A DNA stretch of 64,000 nt, taken from Roseibium sediminis (GTDB lineage Bacteria > Pseudomonadota > Alphaproteobacteria > Rhizobiales > Stappiaceae). The stretch lies in NCBI RefSeq assembly GCF_008711325.1, contig NZ_VXDB01000012.1, positions 1 through 64,000 of the forward strand, given 5' to 3'. This document shows, piece by piece, positions 47,278-55,165 of this stretch. The position numbers were made by a program, and so were the translations under genes. The number at the start of each line of letters is the position of its first letter. The first letter of the stretch is position 1. The notes beneath the pieces were generated by a model. The model was not told where the DNA came from. It did not search any database and saw only the letters and a list, made by a program, of their open reading frames with translations.

Positions 47278-47310
47278 GCCCCGGCACATCGCCGGGGCGT
47301 GATTTATTTC
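47278..47310 (+). terminator. Terminator after the importer operon
   Basis: GCCCCGGC (47278-47285) pairs with GCCGGGGC (47291-47298) around ACATC, followed by GTGATTTATTTC. It lies 22 nt after the permease stop. Confidence 0.7.
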
Positions 47311-47326
47311 AGGTTTGGAGTACCTC

Positions 47327-47920
47327 ATGTCCAAGAACGCCAGCACCGCCGAAGGGTGGGATCAGGAATACGAGGCCGGACGCTGGGCGTTTCTGCGTTC
47401 GCTGCCCGAGAGCGGGCGCTACGGCGTCATTGGCATGTGGCTGAACCTGACCAACAGCAATGCCGAAGTTCTGGATATCGGCTGCGGCGAAGGGCTTTTG
47501 TACGAGCGCCTCGCGCCGATGGGCCTCAAGCGCTATGTCGGCGTTGACCTGTCCCCGGCTTCGCTGAAGATCGCCAATGTCGATCCGGCGATTGCCTCGT
47601 TGCGGGCAGGGGACATGCACTCCTTCGCGCCGAACGAGGGCGAAACCTTTTCGGCGATCGTCTTCAACGAAGTGCTGCATTTTGCCGAAGATCCCGGCGC
47701 GGTTGTTGCCCGTTACGTGCCGTTCCTCAAGGAAGACGGCGTCATCGCCTTTTCCATGTACGCGCCGAACAAGCCAACCTCCGGAGCAAACAAGCTGATT
47801 GCCAAGCTTTGGGAGTCGACGGACGACGAGACAAAGTGGGACGTTCTCGACGACTACCGCCTGACCTCCGACAAGAAAAACGTCACCTGGCGCATGCGGC
47901 TTGTAAAGCCGGTGAGGTAG
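47327..47920 (+). CDS. Class I SAM-dependent methyltransferase
   Basis: A 197-residue protein from ATG 47327 with GGAG upstream. Motif I is VLDIGCGEGLLYERL, the acidic strand-2 residue lies in YVGVDLSPASLKIA, and post-motif blocks ASLRAGDMHSF and FSAIVFNEVLHFAEDPG complete a UbiE/Tam-like fold. The substrate is unknown. It sits between the importer terminator and the palindromic repeat at 47945 and is probably monocistronic. Confidence 0.9.
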   Translation: MSKNASTAEGWDQEYEAGRWAFLRSLPESGRYGVIGMWLNLTNSNAEVLDIGCGEGLLYERLAPMGLKRYVGVDLSPASLKIANVDPAIASLRAGDMHSFAPNEGETFSAIVFNEVLHFAEDPGAVVARYVPFLKEDGVIAFSMYAPNKPTSGANKLIAKLWESTDDETKWDVLDDYRLTSDKKNVTWRMRLVKPVR

Positions 47921-47944
47921 GACTTTCCCAACTGCTTTTTCGTC

Positions 47945-47965
47945 ATCCCGCGCTTGACGCGGGAT
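47945..47965. repeat. REP-like palindrome
   Basis: ATCCCGCG pairs with CGCGGGAT around CTTGA. The core CCCGC(G/A)CTTGA(C/T)GCGGG recurs at 51216-51236, so this belongs to one repeat family. It lies 24 bp after the methyltransferase stop and on the left side of the HEPN-SLATT island. Confidence 0.65.
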
Positions 47966-48112
47966 CGGTGAGCCACGATGCGGGCTGGGGCCATACTTCC
48001 TAACGTTGTATCACATTAATTACCTACAAGGCGGGGCGTTTTAGGCTGGTAAGGGAATTGTCAAACGTGGTGACTATCCGTATCTGTTGCATGACAATTG
48101 GGGCTCGACAAC

Positions 48113-48442
48113 ATGACTGATGGTGAGAACTCCGCCGAAGCTGCGGGGGGTGGCGTTGGCTCACGCCTCAGCCGCGAGATCGTGCGTCATCTAAAAAATT
48201 TGAATGTCGAAGTTTTCGTTTTCGAGATTTCAGAGAACGACGTTGACCTTGCCGTCCTGACCGATGATGAGGTATCGCCACTTTTTGTTATAGAGATGCT
48301 CTCCGGTACGCTTCTGGATCTATCCATTCAAGAAGGTCGGCTAGTTACTTGCACACCTATAAAGCGGTCCAAGTACGCTCGTGCGGATACAGCATTTGTA
48401 AAGAACGTTATTTCTGGGCGAACTGAATATGCTGAAGCCTGA
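48113..48442 (+). CDS. Degenerate MNT-type nucleotidyltransferase-like small protein
   Basis: A 109-residue protein from ATG 48113; a TTG at 48098 is in frame. The segment ENDVDLAVLTDDE resembles the SDxDLxV metal-binding strand of minimal nucleotidyltransferases, and the end, LLDLSIQEGRLVTCTPI then TAFVKNVISGRTEYA, resembles the family's closing 'FLRNVxxEGxEL' block. The GSxxRG loop that should precede it is missing: FVFEIS runs directly into the aspartates, so transferase activity is doubtful. MNT proteins are usually the antitoxin partner of HEPN toxins, and the next gene, overlapping by 14 bp, begins with a HEPN-like domain. The DNA is more AT-rich than the flanks, suggesting acquisition. 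The assignment is from motif reading only. Confidence 0.6.
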   Translation: MTDGENSAEAAGGGVGSRLSREIVRHLKNLNVEVFVFEISENDVDLAVLTDDEVSPLFVIEMLSGTLLDLSIQEGRLVTCTPIKRSKYARADTAFVKNVISGRTEYAEA

Positions 48443-49328
48443 GATCAATGCCTATTTGCAGGCTGCGCTAAACGCCGAACGCCAAGGCGACTATCGGTCG
48501 TGCATTTCGTTGCTTTGGATAAGCGTGCGACGAAGCATTTTCTCGCGTCTCGACGAGAAAGGTATTGTGTATAGATCCACTGAAAGTGCGGTTTTCGAAT
48601 TCATAAGGCAGTGCCCCCGGAGGGACATAGCGCAGGCCTTAGTCGAACTTTATCATGTCTCAATTATAGTCGAGTTTGACGACCATGATTTTTCGGCGAA
48701 CCCGTATGTTTTTCGGTCAGTCAGCGCTGCCAAAGAGGTGCTTTCTTGGTTGTCAGGAAGCATTCCAAAATACACGCTCGCAAAAGAGAAGCTCCTGCTG
48801 GAGCTGGATGAGCATATTAACGATTGTCGGTGGTCTTTGACGTGTCATTTTTATGCGTCAGATGTTTTCGCAAAGCGTCAAGACTACTTCGTAACCTACC
48901 CTTTGGTTGTATCAACGGCTCTGACGGCCTCACTCGGCCTTGAGTCTCTGAAGGGACTGACTGACTATCTTGGTCTTGGTTCTTCAATCATCGTTCCTCT
49001 TACTCAGGTTATCGCGTTTGGAGGGCTGGTGCTCAGTCTGCTCAATGCGGCGATCAATTGGAGTCTGAGGTCACAAAGACATCGTGTGGCAGCGAATAAA
49101 TATATTCGCGTCAGGCGTGACGCGAAGCAGATCAAGCTTGAGGTGCTCGCGGTCGATGGTGACCTTAATTTGACAGCAGTAATTTTGGAAAAAATAAATT
49201 CGATTAAAATCGAGCTCAATAATGCCGCTGAGGAAGCGCCAGATATTCCGGATTGGGCCTTCAGACATGCTGCCAGAGAAATTGGCAGTGAAAATCTAAA
49301 TATTTCCAAATCCAGTCAGGTGGACTGA
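48429..49328 (+). CDS. HEPN-like/SLATT membrane protein, putative effector
   Basis: A 299-residue protein. Residues 1 to about 110 look like a HEPN four-helix domain: INAYLQAALNAERQGDYRSCISLLWISVRRSIF, a middle helix FEFIRQCPRRDIAQALVELYH, and an end SVSAAKEVLSWLSG; the RxxxxH nuclease motif is not obvious. Residues from about 120 fit a SLATT domain: a leading helix with W135, membrane helices at about 153-173 and 186-209, then RSQRHRVAANKYIRVRRDAKQIKLEV. SLATT proteins are predicted pore-forming effectors of nucleotide-signalled defence systems. The fusion of HEPN-like and SLATT parts behind an MNT-like gene suggests an abortive-infection or toxin-antitoxin module. Palindromes flank it. Domain calls need profile confirmation. 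Confidence 0.65.
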   Translation: MLKPEINAYLQAALNAERQGDYRSCISLLWISVRRSIFSRLDEKGIVYRSTESAVFEFIRQCPRRDIAQALVELYHVSIIVEFDDHDFSANPYVFRSVSAAKEVLSWLSGSIPKYTLAKEKLLLELDEHINDCRWSLTCHFYASDVFAKRQDYFVTYPLVVSTALTASLGLESLKGLTDYLGLGSSIIVPLTQVIAFGGLVLSLLNAAINWSLRSQRHRVAANKYIRVRRDAKQIKLEVLAVDGDLNLTAVILEKINSIKIELNNAAEEAPDIPDWAFRHAAREIGSENLNISKSSQVD

Positions 49329-49342
49329 TGTTGCTGAGATCC

Positions 49343-49412
49343 GGGCCCCCCGATCCCGGCTCGCGCTTTGCTTAGCCGGGATGAAATTTTCAGGAAATAT
49401 GGGGGGGGGCCC
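49343..49412. repeat. Nested palindrome with nine-G run after the HEPN-SLATT gene
   Basis: An inner stem ATCCCGGC/GCCGGGAT (49353-49360/49375-49382) followed by GAAATTTT could act as terminator. An outer 9-bp perfect pair GGGCCCCCC/GGGGGGCCC (49343-49351/49404-49412) encloses it and includes a run of nine G. The inner part resembles the REP-like family at 47945 and 51170. Confidence 0.6.
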
Positions 49413-49427
49413 GACGCCGCATCGAAC

Positions 49428-49784
49428 TTATCGCTCCAACACAATCGGTTGACCATGCGGTGTGGATTTGGCTGCATTGTCCCATGCGGATTTGAGATCC
49501 GACAAGACTGACCCTGTTGCAACGCCTTTTGCGGTCAGCAGTTTTTCGAACGCGGCGAGCCAGTGATCGTAATAGCCGGGGGCGGCTGTGCCCAAAGGCA
49601 GGTCATCGTCCTTGTGCAACTCGGCACCAAGGGTCTCCGCCCACTCGTTCCAGCTGAAGAGGCCTGCCTCATGAGCCTTTATGGTCATGGCAAAGACACG
49701 GGCTTCCCACGGCGCGGCAAAAACCGGGCCGCCGTCATCTTTCGGAATGGCGGGCAGGGCGGCGAGAAGGTCAGGCGAGGTCAA
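49428..49784 (-). CDS. Nitrile hydratase accessory (activator) protein
   Basis: About 118 residues. FAAPWEARVFAMTIKAHEAGLFSWNEWAETL and YYDHWLAAFEKLLTAKG match the family of small proteins that resemble the N-terminal half of the beta subunit and load cobalt into the alpha subunit by subunit swapping. The start is a TTG at 49784 with GGAG seven bases upstream, overlapping the beta-subunit stop by 14 bp; a TTG at 49805 is an alternative, and no ATG fits. It is third in the alpha-beta-accessory operon. Confidence 0.85.
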   Translation of the reverse strand: MTSPDLLAALPAIPKDDGGPVFAAPWEARVFAMTIKAHEAGLFSWNEWAETLGAELHKDDDLPLGTAAPGYYDHWLAAFEKLLTAKGVATGSVLSDLKSAWDNAAKSTPHGQPIVLER

Positions 49785-50430
49785 GATAGGGCTCCCACAG
49801 GTCAATCTGGAGGGTCAGTGTCGGGTCGCTGTCCTCGCCCCAGACGTCCGTTCCCCTGAAGGTGACGTTGTAGAGCCAGGTCGGAGCTTCGCCTTTTCCG
49901 GCTGCATTGCTGTCCGGAAAGACATGAACACCGTGAACGGCCTCGATCACGCCAATGCAGTCACGGGCATATCGCGGAAGGCGGGTGTGGCCTTCCGGAT
50001 GCATGCGTTTGGTGCGTACCTTATCGCCCACCTTGAAGCGCGCCGGTTGGGTTTGCGGGCGGTCAGCAGGCCCCCCCTTGGCGAGGATCGTGGCAACGTC
50101 TTCCGCCTTGGCGATGCGCTTGACCGGAGCTGCCGGGCCAAGCGCCGCTCCGGCCTTCAGTTCTTCCGCTGAAACCAGCCCCGCGTTCAGCAGCAGCTTT
50201 TCCAGACCCTTGGTCCAGATTTCGTAATAACTGGAAGAAAGATAATCGACCGGATGCAGCGTCTCGCGGGCATGGCGGGAGGTATCAATGTTCCAGCTGC
50301 TGGTCATACCCATGGCAAGGGTGAGGGCGAAGGCGCGCTCTTCCCATTTGGCATGAAAGTTCGGCTCGTTTTCCTCGATTTCGATGGGACCGAAGCCCAT
50401 CTGGCCGCCGAGATCCTGTGCGCCATTCAT
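49771..50430 (-). CDS. nthB: Nitrile hydratase beta subunit
   Basis: A 219-residue protein of normal length. It starts [16 protein letters not shown], the family beginning, and has [25 protein letters not shown] in the helical half. The C-terminal SH3-like barrel contains [36 protein letters not shown] and [14 protein letters not shown]. The two arginines that contact the metal-site sulfenate are expected in this family. The ATG overlaps the alpha-subunit stop (ATGA). Together with alpha it hydrates nitriles to amides in the cytoplasm. Confidence 0.96.
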   Translation of the reverse strand: MNGAQDLGGQMGFGPIEIEENEPNFHAKWEERAFALTLAMGMTSSWNIDTSRHARETLHPVDYLSSSYYEIWTKGLEKLLLNAGLVSAEELKAGAALGPAAPVKRIAKAEDVATILAKGGPADRPQTQPARFKVGDKVRTKRMHPEGHTRLPRYARDCIGVIEAVHGVHVFPDSNAAGKGEAPTWLYNVTFRGTDVWGEDSDPTLTLQIDLWEPYLDLA

Positions 50431-51053
50431 GCCGCTGTCTCCAGTTTGGCTGGATCAAGGGCGAGGGCGGTGCCGATCATGCTGTCGCGCACCACAAGCT
50501 CGGCAAGCTTGTCCTCGCTCCAGCCGTCTGTTCCCGCCGGGCGCATTGGCACGACCAGATAGCGGACTTCCGCCGTTGAGTCCCAGACCTTGATCTGGGT
50601 CTCTTTCGGCAAGGTGACGCCAAATTCGGCGAGAACGCCGCGCGGATCGCGCACGGTGCGGGAGCGGTAAGGGGCGGATTTGTACCAGACAGGGGGCAAG
50701 CCGAGCACGGTCCACGGATAACAGGAGCACAAGGTGCAAACGACCATGTTGTGGGTGTCGGGCGTATTTTCCACCGCCACCATGTGCTCGCCCTGACGGC
50801 CGGTGAAACCGAATTCCGCAATGGCCGCTGTCGCATCGCTCATGAGGCGTTGCCGATACTCGGGATCAATCCAGGAACGGGCCACCACCCGCGCGCCGTT
50901 CTTCGGTCCGATGCGTGTCTCGTAGGTCTCGATCAGCTCGTCCAGTGCAGGTGGATCAATGTAGCCCTTGTCCGTCAGCAGCGTTTCCAGCGCCCGGACA
51001 CGCAATTCGATTTCCGAAAGCTCGGAATGATCGTGGTCATGATCGTGCGACAT
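50427..51053 (-). CDS. nthA: Nitrile hydratase alpha subunit, cobalt type
   Basis: A 208-residue protein from ATG 51053 (AGGAG upstream). A histidine/aspartate-rich start ([10 protein letters not shown]) precedes the catalytic body. The metal-claw motif is VCTLCSC, with C106, C109 and C111; threonine at 107 is the signature of cobalt enzymes, iron enzymes having serine. Two of these cysteines are oxidised in mature enzymes. [12 protein letters not shown] and [19 protein letters not shown] complete the family pattern. No amidase gene, the usual next step, lies in the window. Indole-acetonitrile or toxic nitriles are possible substrates. Confidence 0.96.
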   Translation of the reverse strand: MSHDHDHDHSELSEIELRVRALETLLTDKGYIDPPALDELIETYETRIGPKNGARVVARSWIDPEYRQRLMSDATAAIAEFGFTGRQGEHMVAVENTPDTHNMVVCTLCSCYPWTVLGLPPVWYKSAPYRSRTVRDPRGVLAEFGVTLPKETQIKVWDSTAEVRYLVVPMRPAGTDGWSEDKLAELVVRDSMIGTALALDPAKLETAA

Positions 51054-51169
51054 GGGAGCTCCTGAAAATTGCACAAAAAACACAGAGGGCTGATCTTACG
51101 GTGATTTGCCGATGATCCAAGTGGGTTATTGGATTGAAGCGCATTTGGGTGCGTACATCCAAGGTGGAG

Positions 51170-51236
51170 GTCCCGGCGCTAAGGCCGGGACGGTGGGGCG
51201 GATTTGCAAGGTGCCGTCCCGCACTTGATGCGGGAC
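51170..51236. repeat. Double REP-like palindrome
   Basis: GTCCCGGC/GCCGGGAC (51170-51177/51184-51191) and GTCCCGC/GCGGGAC (51216-51222/51230-51236) form two hairpins 24 bp apart in the roughly 330-bp gap between nthA and msrA. I see no coding frame in the rest of that gap. Confidence 0.65.
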
Positions 51237-51382
51237 CTTTGGGAACGAGAATGGTTGCTAAGTGTTTCAATTCGGAACTATTCCTCCTGTCAACTCCCGG
51301 TGATGAAGAGTTGTTTTGACCTGCCCTTGCCAAGGCCGCTGCGAGATCACAAATCTGAAACCTCAAAGCATGGGGCAGGGCA

Positions 51383-51877
51383 ATGAAAAGGCTTCAGAAA
51401 ATCGGATTTGGCGGCGGATGCCACTGGTGTACCGAAGCTGTGTTTCAGGCGCTATCCGGCGTGAGCCAGGTCGATCAGGGTTTCATGATGTCCGACGCAC
51501 CGCATGACAGCTGGTCGGAGGCGGTTGGCGTGATTTTCGATCCCGGGATCATTCCACTGGAGGTTCTGACCGAGATTCACCTGCGCACTCACGCCTCCAC
51601 ATCCAATCACAAAATGCGCGGCAAATATCGCAGCGCGGTCTATGTCTTTGATGAGGACCAGTCAGCCGAGGTGCAGCGCATTTTGGCGAGGCTTCAGGAG
51701 GGGTTTGACGAGCCGCTGGTCACGCAGGTTCTGGAGCATCGCGGCTTTCGCGCTTCTGACGAGCGATTTCAGAACTACCGCGAGAAAAACGCCGAACGAC
51801 CGTTCTGCCAGACCTATATCGACCCTAAACTCACTCTTCTCAGAAAGCAGTTCACAGAACATGTAGGACAATCCTGA
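51383..51877 (+). CDS. msrA: Peptide methionine-S-oxide reductase MsrA-like
   Basis: A 164-residue protein. The active-site segment is GFGGGCHWCTEAVFQALSGV: the catalytic cysteine, a second cysteine two residues on and the conserved glutamate are present, but the usual phenylalanine of GCFW is histidine. NHKMRGKYRSAVYVFDEDQ corresponds to the substrate-pocket tyrosine block, and AERPFCQTYIDPKL to the MsrA ending, with a possible resolving cysteine. The enzyme repairs S-methionine sulfoxide with thioredoxin. Given the altered motif it may be a divergent paralogue rather than the main housekeeping enzyme. Confidence 0.85.
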   Translation: MKRLQKIGFGGGCHWCTEAVFQALSGVSQVDQGFMMSDAPHDSWSEAVGVIFDPGIIPLEVLTEIHLRTHASTSNHKMRGKYRSAVYVFDEDQSAEVQRILARLQEGFDEPLVTQVLEHRGFRASDERFQNYREKNAERPFCQTYIDPKLTLLRKQFTEHVGQS

Positions 51878-52145
51878 ATTGTAAATTACGTAGATGCACT
51901 TGAAATATTCAAAGTTATTCCCGATTTTTTGCGATTGTTGGTTGCTCAAAATCCTCTGAAAATATTGCTTTTTTAGTCCTTCCTTGTAATCATTTCTATT
52001 AATGATTGCATTTGTCCTCGCGTTTTTGTCCTCCGGTAGTGGGTTTTTTTGAGCTTTTGTTTTTCGTTCTGGAAACAAACCTTAAGTCGCTTGAAACAGG
52101 TGGCGAGAGCCGAATTGACGGCAGTAGAGTTGGGATAATGTGTTC

Positions 52146-53942
52146 ATGCTGAGAGATGTCAGGATCACACTTAAATTTCCTCTAGTGATGATCTGTTTTG
52201 CGCTTCTTGCAGCGCTGGTTACCGGAACCGTTGCATATCTTCAGGCAACGTCAGCTCTTTATGACGGAGCCAAATCTCATCTCTATGCTCTGTTAGAGTC
52301 TCGCGAGCAAACCCTTGCCAGGTATTTTGGTGACGTGGAAAGCGAGTTGATTTTCCATGCGCAGAGCCCGCTGATCCGGTCGTCCTTCAATGACTTCAAT
52401 GTTGCCTGGAAGGATATTGAAGGAAATCGTTCGCAGTATCTGCAGAAGAAATACATCACGGATAATCCGTTTTCCGCCGGACAGAAGAACAAATACCTTT
52501 CGGCGGTTGATGGTTCTGCCTATAGCAACGTTCACAGAAAATACCACCCGATTTTCAATACATTGATCGTTACCGCGAACTTCTACGACATCTTTCTTAT
52601 CGATGTGGAAGGTAACATTGTATACACGGCATTAAAGGAAAACGATTTCGCGACAAATGTTCTGGAAACGGACCGGCCGACGGGCCTTGGCATAGCCTTC
52701 AAGTTGGCGATTGAACGCCAGAACAATCTGGAGCCGTCGTTCTCCGACTTCCTGCCCTATGCACCGAGCGGCAACGAACCGGCTGGGTTCATTTCCAAAG
52801 CTGTCTTTGATGAGAAGGGTGAGCTTCTCGGAGTTCTGGCATTCCAGATTTCCATCGACCTGATCAATTCCATCATGCATGTGACGGCGGGGATGGGAGA
52901 ATCCGGGGAGACCTATCTGGTTGGCCCTGGCAAACTCATGCGTAGCGACTCCCGTTTTGTTTCAAACAGCATCCTGCGGCGCACCGTTGATACCGCATCG
53001 GTGCGGGCTGCGCTCGGTGGCGAAGAAGGGGTCCATATCACCCCCGATTATCGAGGTATTTCGGTCTATTCCGCCTACAAACCGCTGGATGTCATGGGCG
53101 TTCGGTGGGCCGTTCTGGCAGAGATCGACGAGGCGGAGGTTGTGGAGCCGGTCGGTCAGCTCAGCCGGTATCTGGGGGTGATTGGTGTTGCGCTCGGCCT
53201 CCTTATTGCAGTTCTGGGATATTTGCTGGCAACCGACCTCTCGTCGCCGATCATGTCGATGGTGCGAACCATGCAGAGGTTGGCCGCAAATGATCTGAGC
53301 ACCAATGTCGCTGTCAGCGATCGCAAGGATGAAGTGGGGCTGATGGCACGGGCGTTGATCAACCTGAAGGAATTTGCGACAGATCGGGAGCAATTGCGTC
53401 AACAATTGTTCTACATGGCCAACCATGACGGGCTTACGGACCTTCCCAATCGCCAATCTGCTCTCACCCATATCGGGCAGGCAGTTGCCGAGGCACGGGA
53501 GGGGGAGGGTAGGGAAGTCTCAATCCTGTTCTGTGATCTGGACGGCTTCAAACAGGCAAATGACAAGCTGGGTCACGACTTTGGAGATGAAGTTCTCAAG
53601 ACGATCGGCAAGCGGTTCAAGAGCTGCCTCGATGAGAATGACTTCCTGGCCCGGTTGGGCGGTGACGAGTTTCTGATTGTTCTGCAGCACAGGCAGGGCG
53701 AGCGGAAGCCTGCTGAGACCGCGAACGCGTTGATTTCGTCGTTGGGTTTGCCATTTGGTCAGGACGGACACCCGATCCGTCTCGGCGTCAGCATCGGGAT
53801 CGCTGTTTTTCCCGAAGATGCAACCAAAGTAACCAACCTCTTGAAACTTGCGGATTCGGCCATGTATCTAGCCAAGGCACAGGGAAAGAACCGCTACGCG
53901 TTTGCCAGCGAGCTTAAGCAGGTGGAGCTGATCGGCAGTTAG
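52146..53942 (+). CDS. Membrane GGDEF protein with Cache-like sensor and HAMP
   Basis: A 598-residue protein. A helix at about 12-32 is followed by an extracytoplasmic sensor of about 300 residues (FYDIFLIDVEGNIVYTALKENDFATN; TYLVGPGKLMRSDSRF), a second helix near 345-365, HAMP and a full GGDEF domain from DGLTDLPNRQSAL. The active loop is GGDEF. The inhibitory I-site is lost: the four residues where RxxD is expected read DEND, so product feedback should be weak. The sensor with its LV(G/A)PxxxMRSDSRF block resembles those of methyl-accepting proteins. An AT-rich 268-bp gap with no recognised gene precedes it. Its stop codon lies inside a palindrome. Confidence 0.92.
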   Translation: MLRDVRITLKFPLVMICFALLAALVTGTVAYLQATSALYDGAKSHLYALLESREQTLARYFGDVESELIFHAQSPLIRSSFNDFNVAWKDIEGNRSQYLQKKYITDNPFSAGQKNKYLSAVDGSAYSNVHRKYHPIFNTLIVTANFYDIFLIDVEGNIVYTALKENDFATNVLETDRPTGLGIAFKLAIERQNNLEPSFSDFLPYAPSGNEPAGFISKAVFDEKGELLGVLAFQISIDLINSIMHVTAGMGESGETYLVGPGKLMRSDSRFVSNSILRRTVDTASVRAALGGEEGVHITPDYRGISVYSAYKPLDVMGVRWAVLAEIDEAEVVEPVGQLSRYLGVIGVALGLLIAVLGYLLATDLSSPIMSMVRTMQRLAANDLSTNVAVSDRKDEVGLMARALINLKEFATDREQLRQQLFYMANHDGLTDLPNRQSALTHIGQAVAEAREGEGREVSILFCDLDGFKQANDKLGHDFGDEVLKTIGKRFKSCLDENDFLARLGGDEFLIVLQHRQGERKPAETANALISSLGLPFGQDGHPIRLGVSIGIAVFPEDATKVTNLLKLADSAMYLAKAQGKNRYAFASELKQVELIGS

Positions 53943-54040
53943 AGCACGTCTCGCATTCACTGAATCACTCGACGTGCTCTAAATATCTGATTTGGCGCAT
54001 TTCCTGACGGCGAACCGGTATCCACTTCGCCTGGAAATGC
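53940..54040. repeat. RIME-like intergenic element with two palindromes
   Basis: Palindrome 1 is TAGAGCACGTC/GACGTGCTCTA (53940-53950/53971-53981), 11 bp perfect. Palindrome 2 is GCATTTCC/GGAAATGC (53997-54004/54033-54040) with an inner GGCGAA/TTCGCC stem. About 100 bp carrying two large palindromes is the layout of the RIME elements of rhizobia, and the 'ACCGGTATCCACTT...GGAAATGC' wording is familiar from repeats of this order. The first palindrome contains the GGDEF gene's stop and could terminate it. Confidence 0.65.
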
Positions 54041-54072
54041 TTTAGGTCCGCGAAACCAGAGCTCGAAAGCGA

Positions 54073-54378
54073 TCATGGATGAGGAAGCGGAATGCCGTGG
54101 CGCTCGCTCAGGGCTTTCAGGATGTCATCCTTGGTGTTGATGAAGCCCCCTTCGGCGAGCACCAGAACGGGCAGGTTCTGGTTTTCCTCGCCCAGAAGCT
54201 CGACAATCTCCTTGCGCGGGCGTGGCCAGTCTATCCGGCGAACGGTCAGTTTTTCAGCAAGCTGCGGATAGGCGGCAAGCAGGCCTTCCATGATGATGCA
54301 ATGCTCGCAATAAAAAACCTTCCCGCCATGGGCAGGGTCGGCAAAAGTGTTGTCGAGAATGTAGAGCGTGTCGGTCAT
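54073..54378 (-). CDS. DUF3088 protein
   Basis: A 101-residue protein from the ATG at 54378. DTLYILDNTFADPAHGGKVFYCEHCIIMEGLLAAYP and IDWPRPRKEIVELLGEENQNLPVLVL match the DUF3088 family, which looks like a thioredoxin-fold protein with a CEHC motif in the active-site position (here FYCEHC). Function is unknown; thiol redox or metal binding is plausible. It is the last gene of the minus-strand glycosyltransferase run, 28 bp after the deacetylase-like gene. Confidence 0.82.
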   Translation of the reverse strand: MTDTLYILDNTFADPAHGGKVFYCEHCIIMEGLLAAYPQLAEKLTVRRIDWPRPRKEIVELLGEENQNLPVLVLAEGGFINTKDDILKALSERHGIPLPHP

Positions 54379-54406
54379 TTTCACTCAGATCCGATGAGGG
54401 AGACAA

Positions 54407-55165
54407 TCAGGAGAATAGCGATTTCACCCGTGGCCATTCCGCGCCTTCGTGGTGGGCGGCGATGGTCAGGAGTTCGTCGAGAAACGCGAAGCAGCCATCG
54501 TCATGTGCAAGGTGATGGGAAAGGATGCCGAGCGGTTCTGACGGGTTTGTGCGGCGGCGGCAGAGCTGCAGGTCGAGCCGTGCGCGGGCGCTTTCCCAGC
54601 CGATGAAACGGCGGTCCTTCTTCCACTTGATCATGTCCACATGCGACTGAACCTGTCCTGGGCGAGGGAAATTCAACCATGTGAAGGTGGAAAGCCCGGT
54701 GATGCCAATGCCGGGCAGGCGGCGGGAGATTTCCGGCGCAATCCGGTTCCATGGCGGCACCATGGCCGGCACGAATTTCTCGCCAAACAATTCGATCAGC
54801 CGCGCCTTGCCTTGTGCCAGCTGGTCCATCAGTTCGTCGGCGTCGCGGCGCGTGCCGAGTTCGGCTGCCTTTTCGCCAAGATCCTTGCGCTGGAAATTCC
54901 TGTGTTGCCAGCCATGCTGGAGGACAAGCGCGTGCGGTTCGTTCTTCAGACGCTCTGCAAGCGCCTCGGTCGCATCTTTCGGGATCACGGCGAGGGCGAC
55001 ATCCACCTGATGGGCGTTGGCGATGGCCAGCAACCGGTCGAGATCTTCCGTCGGTTCGACGGCGTCATCATCGCGCCACCAGAAGCGGACCTTGCGGCCG
55101 CGCTCGGCAAACCAGTCGAGGTGTTCGGTCAGCTCTTTGCGGAAGCGGGCAAGGTCATAGCTCAT
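54407..55165 (-). CDS. Polysaccharide deacetylase-like protein
   Basis: A 252-residue protein without signal peptide. FWWRDDDAVEPTEDLDRLL supplies the paired aspartates near the N-terminus, LVLQHGWQHRNF the histidine pair of the metal site, and GILSHHLAHDD a late histidine. These are the positions of the NodB-type carbohydrate esterase fold, although the spelling differs from typical family 4 enzymes. It probably removes an acetyl group from a sugar intermediate. It overlaps the upstream glycosyltransferase gene by 4 bp (ATGA), so it very likely acts in the same pathway. Confidence 0.82.
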   Translation of the reverse strand: MSYDLARFRKELTEHLDWFAERGRKVRFWWRDDDAVEPTEDLDRLLAIANAHQVDVALAVIPKDATEALAERLKNEPHALVLQHGWQHRNFQRKDLGEKAAELGTRRDADELMDQLAQGKARLIELFGEKFVPAMVPPWNRIAPEISRRLPGIGITGLSTFTWLNFPRPGQVQSHVDMIKWKKDRRFIGWESARARLDLQLCRRRTNPSEPLGILSHHLAHDDGCFAFLDELLTIAAHHEGAEWPRVKSLFS

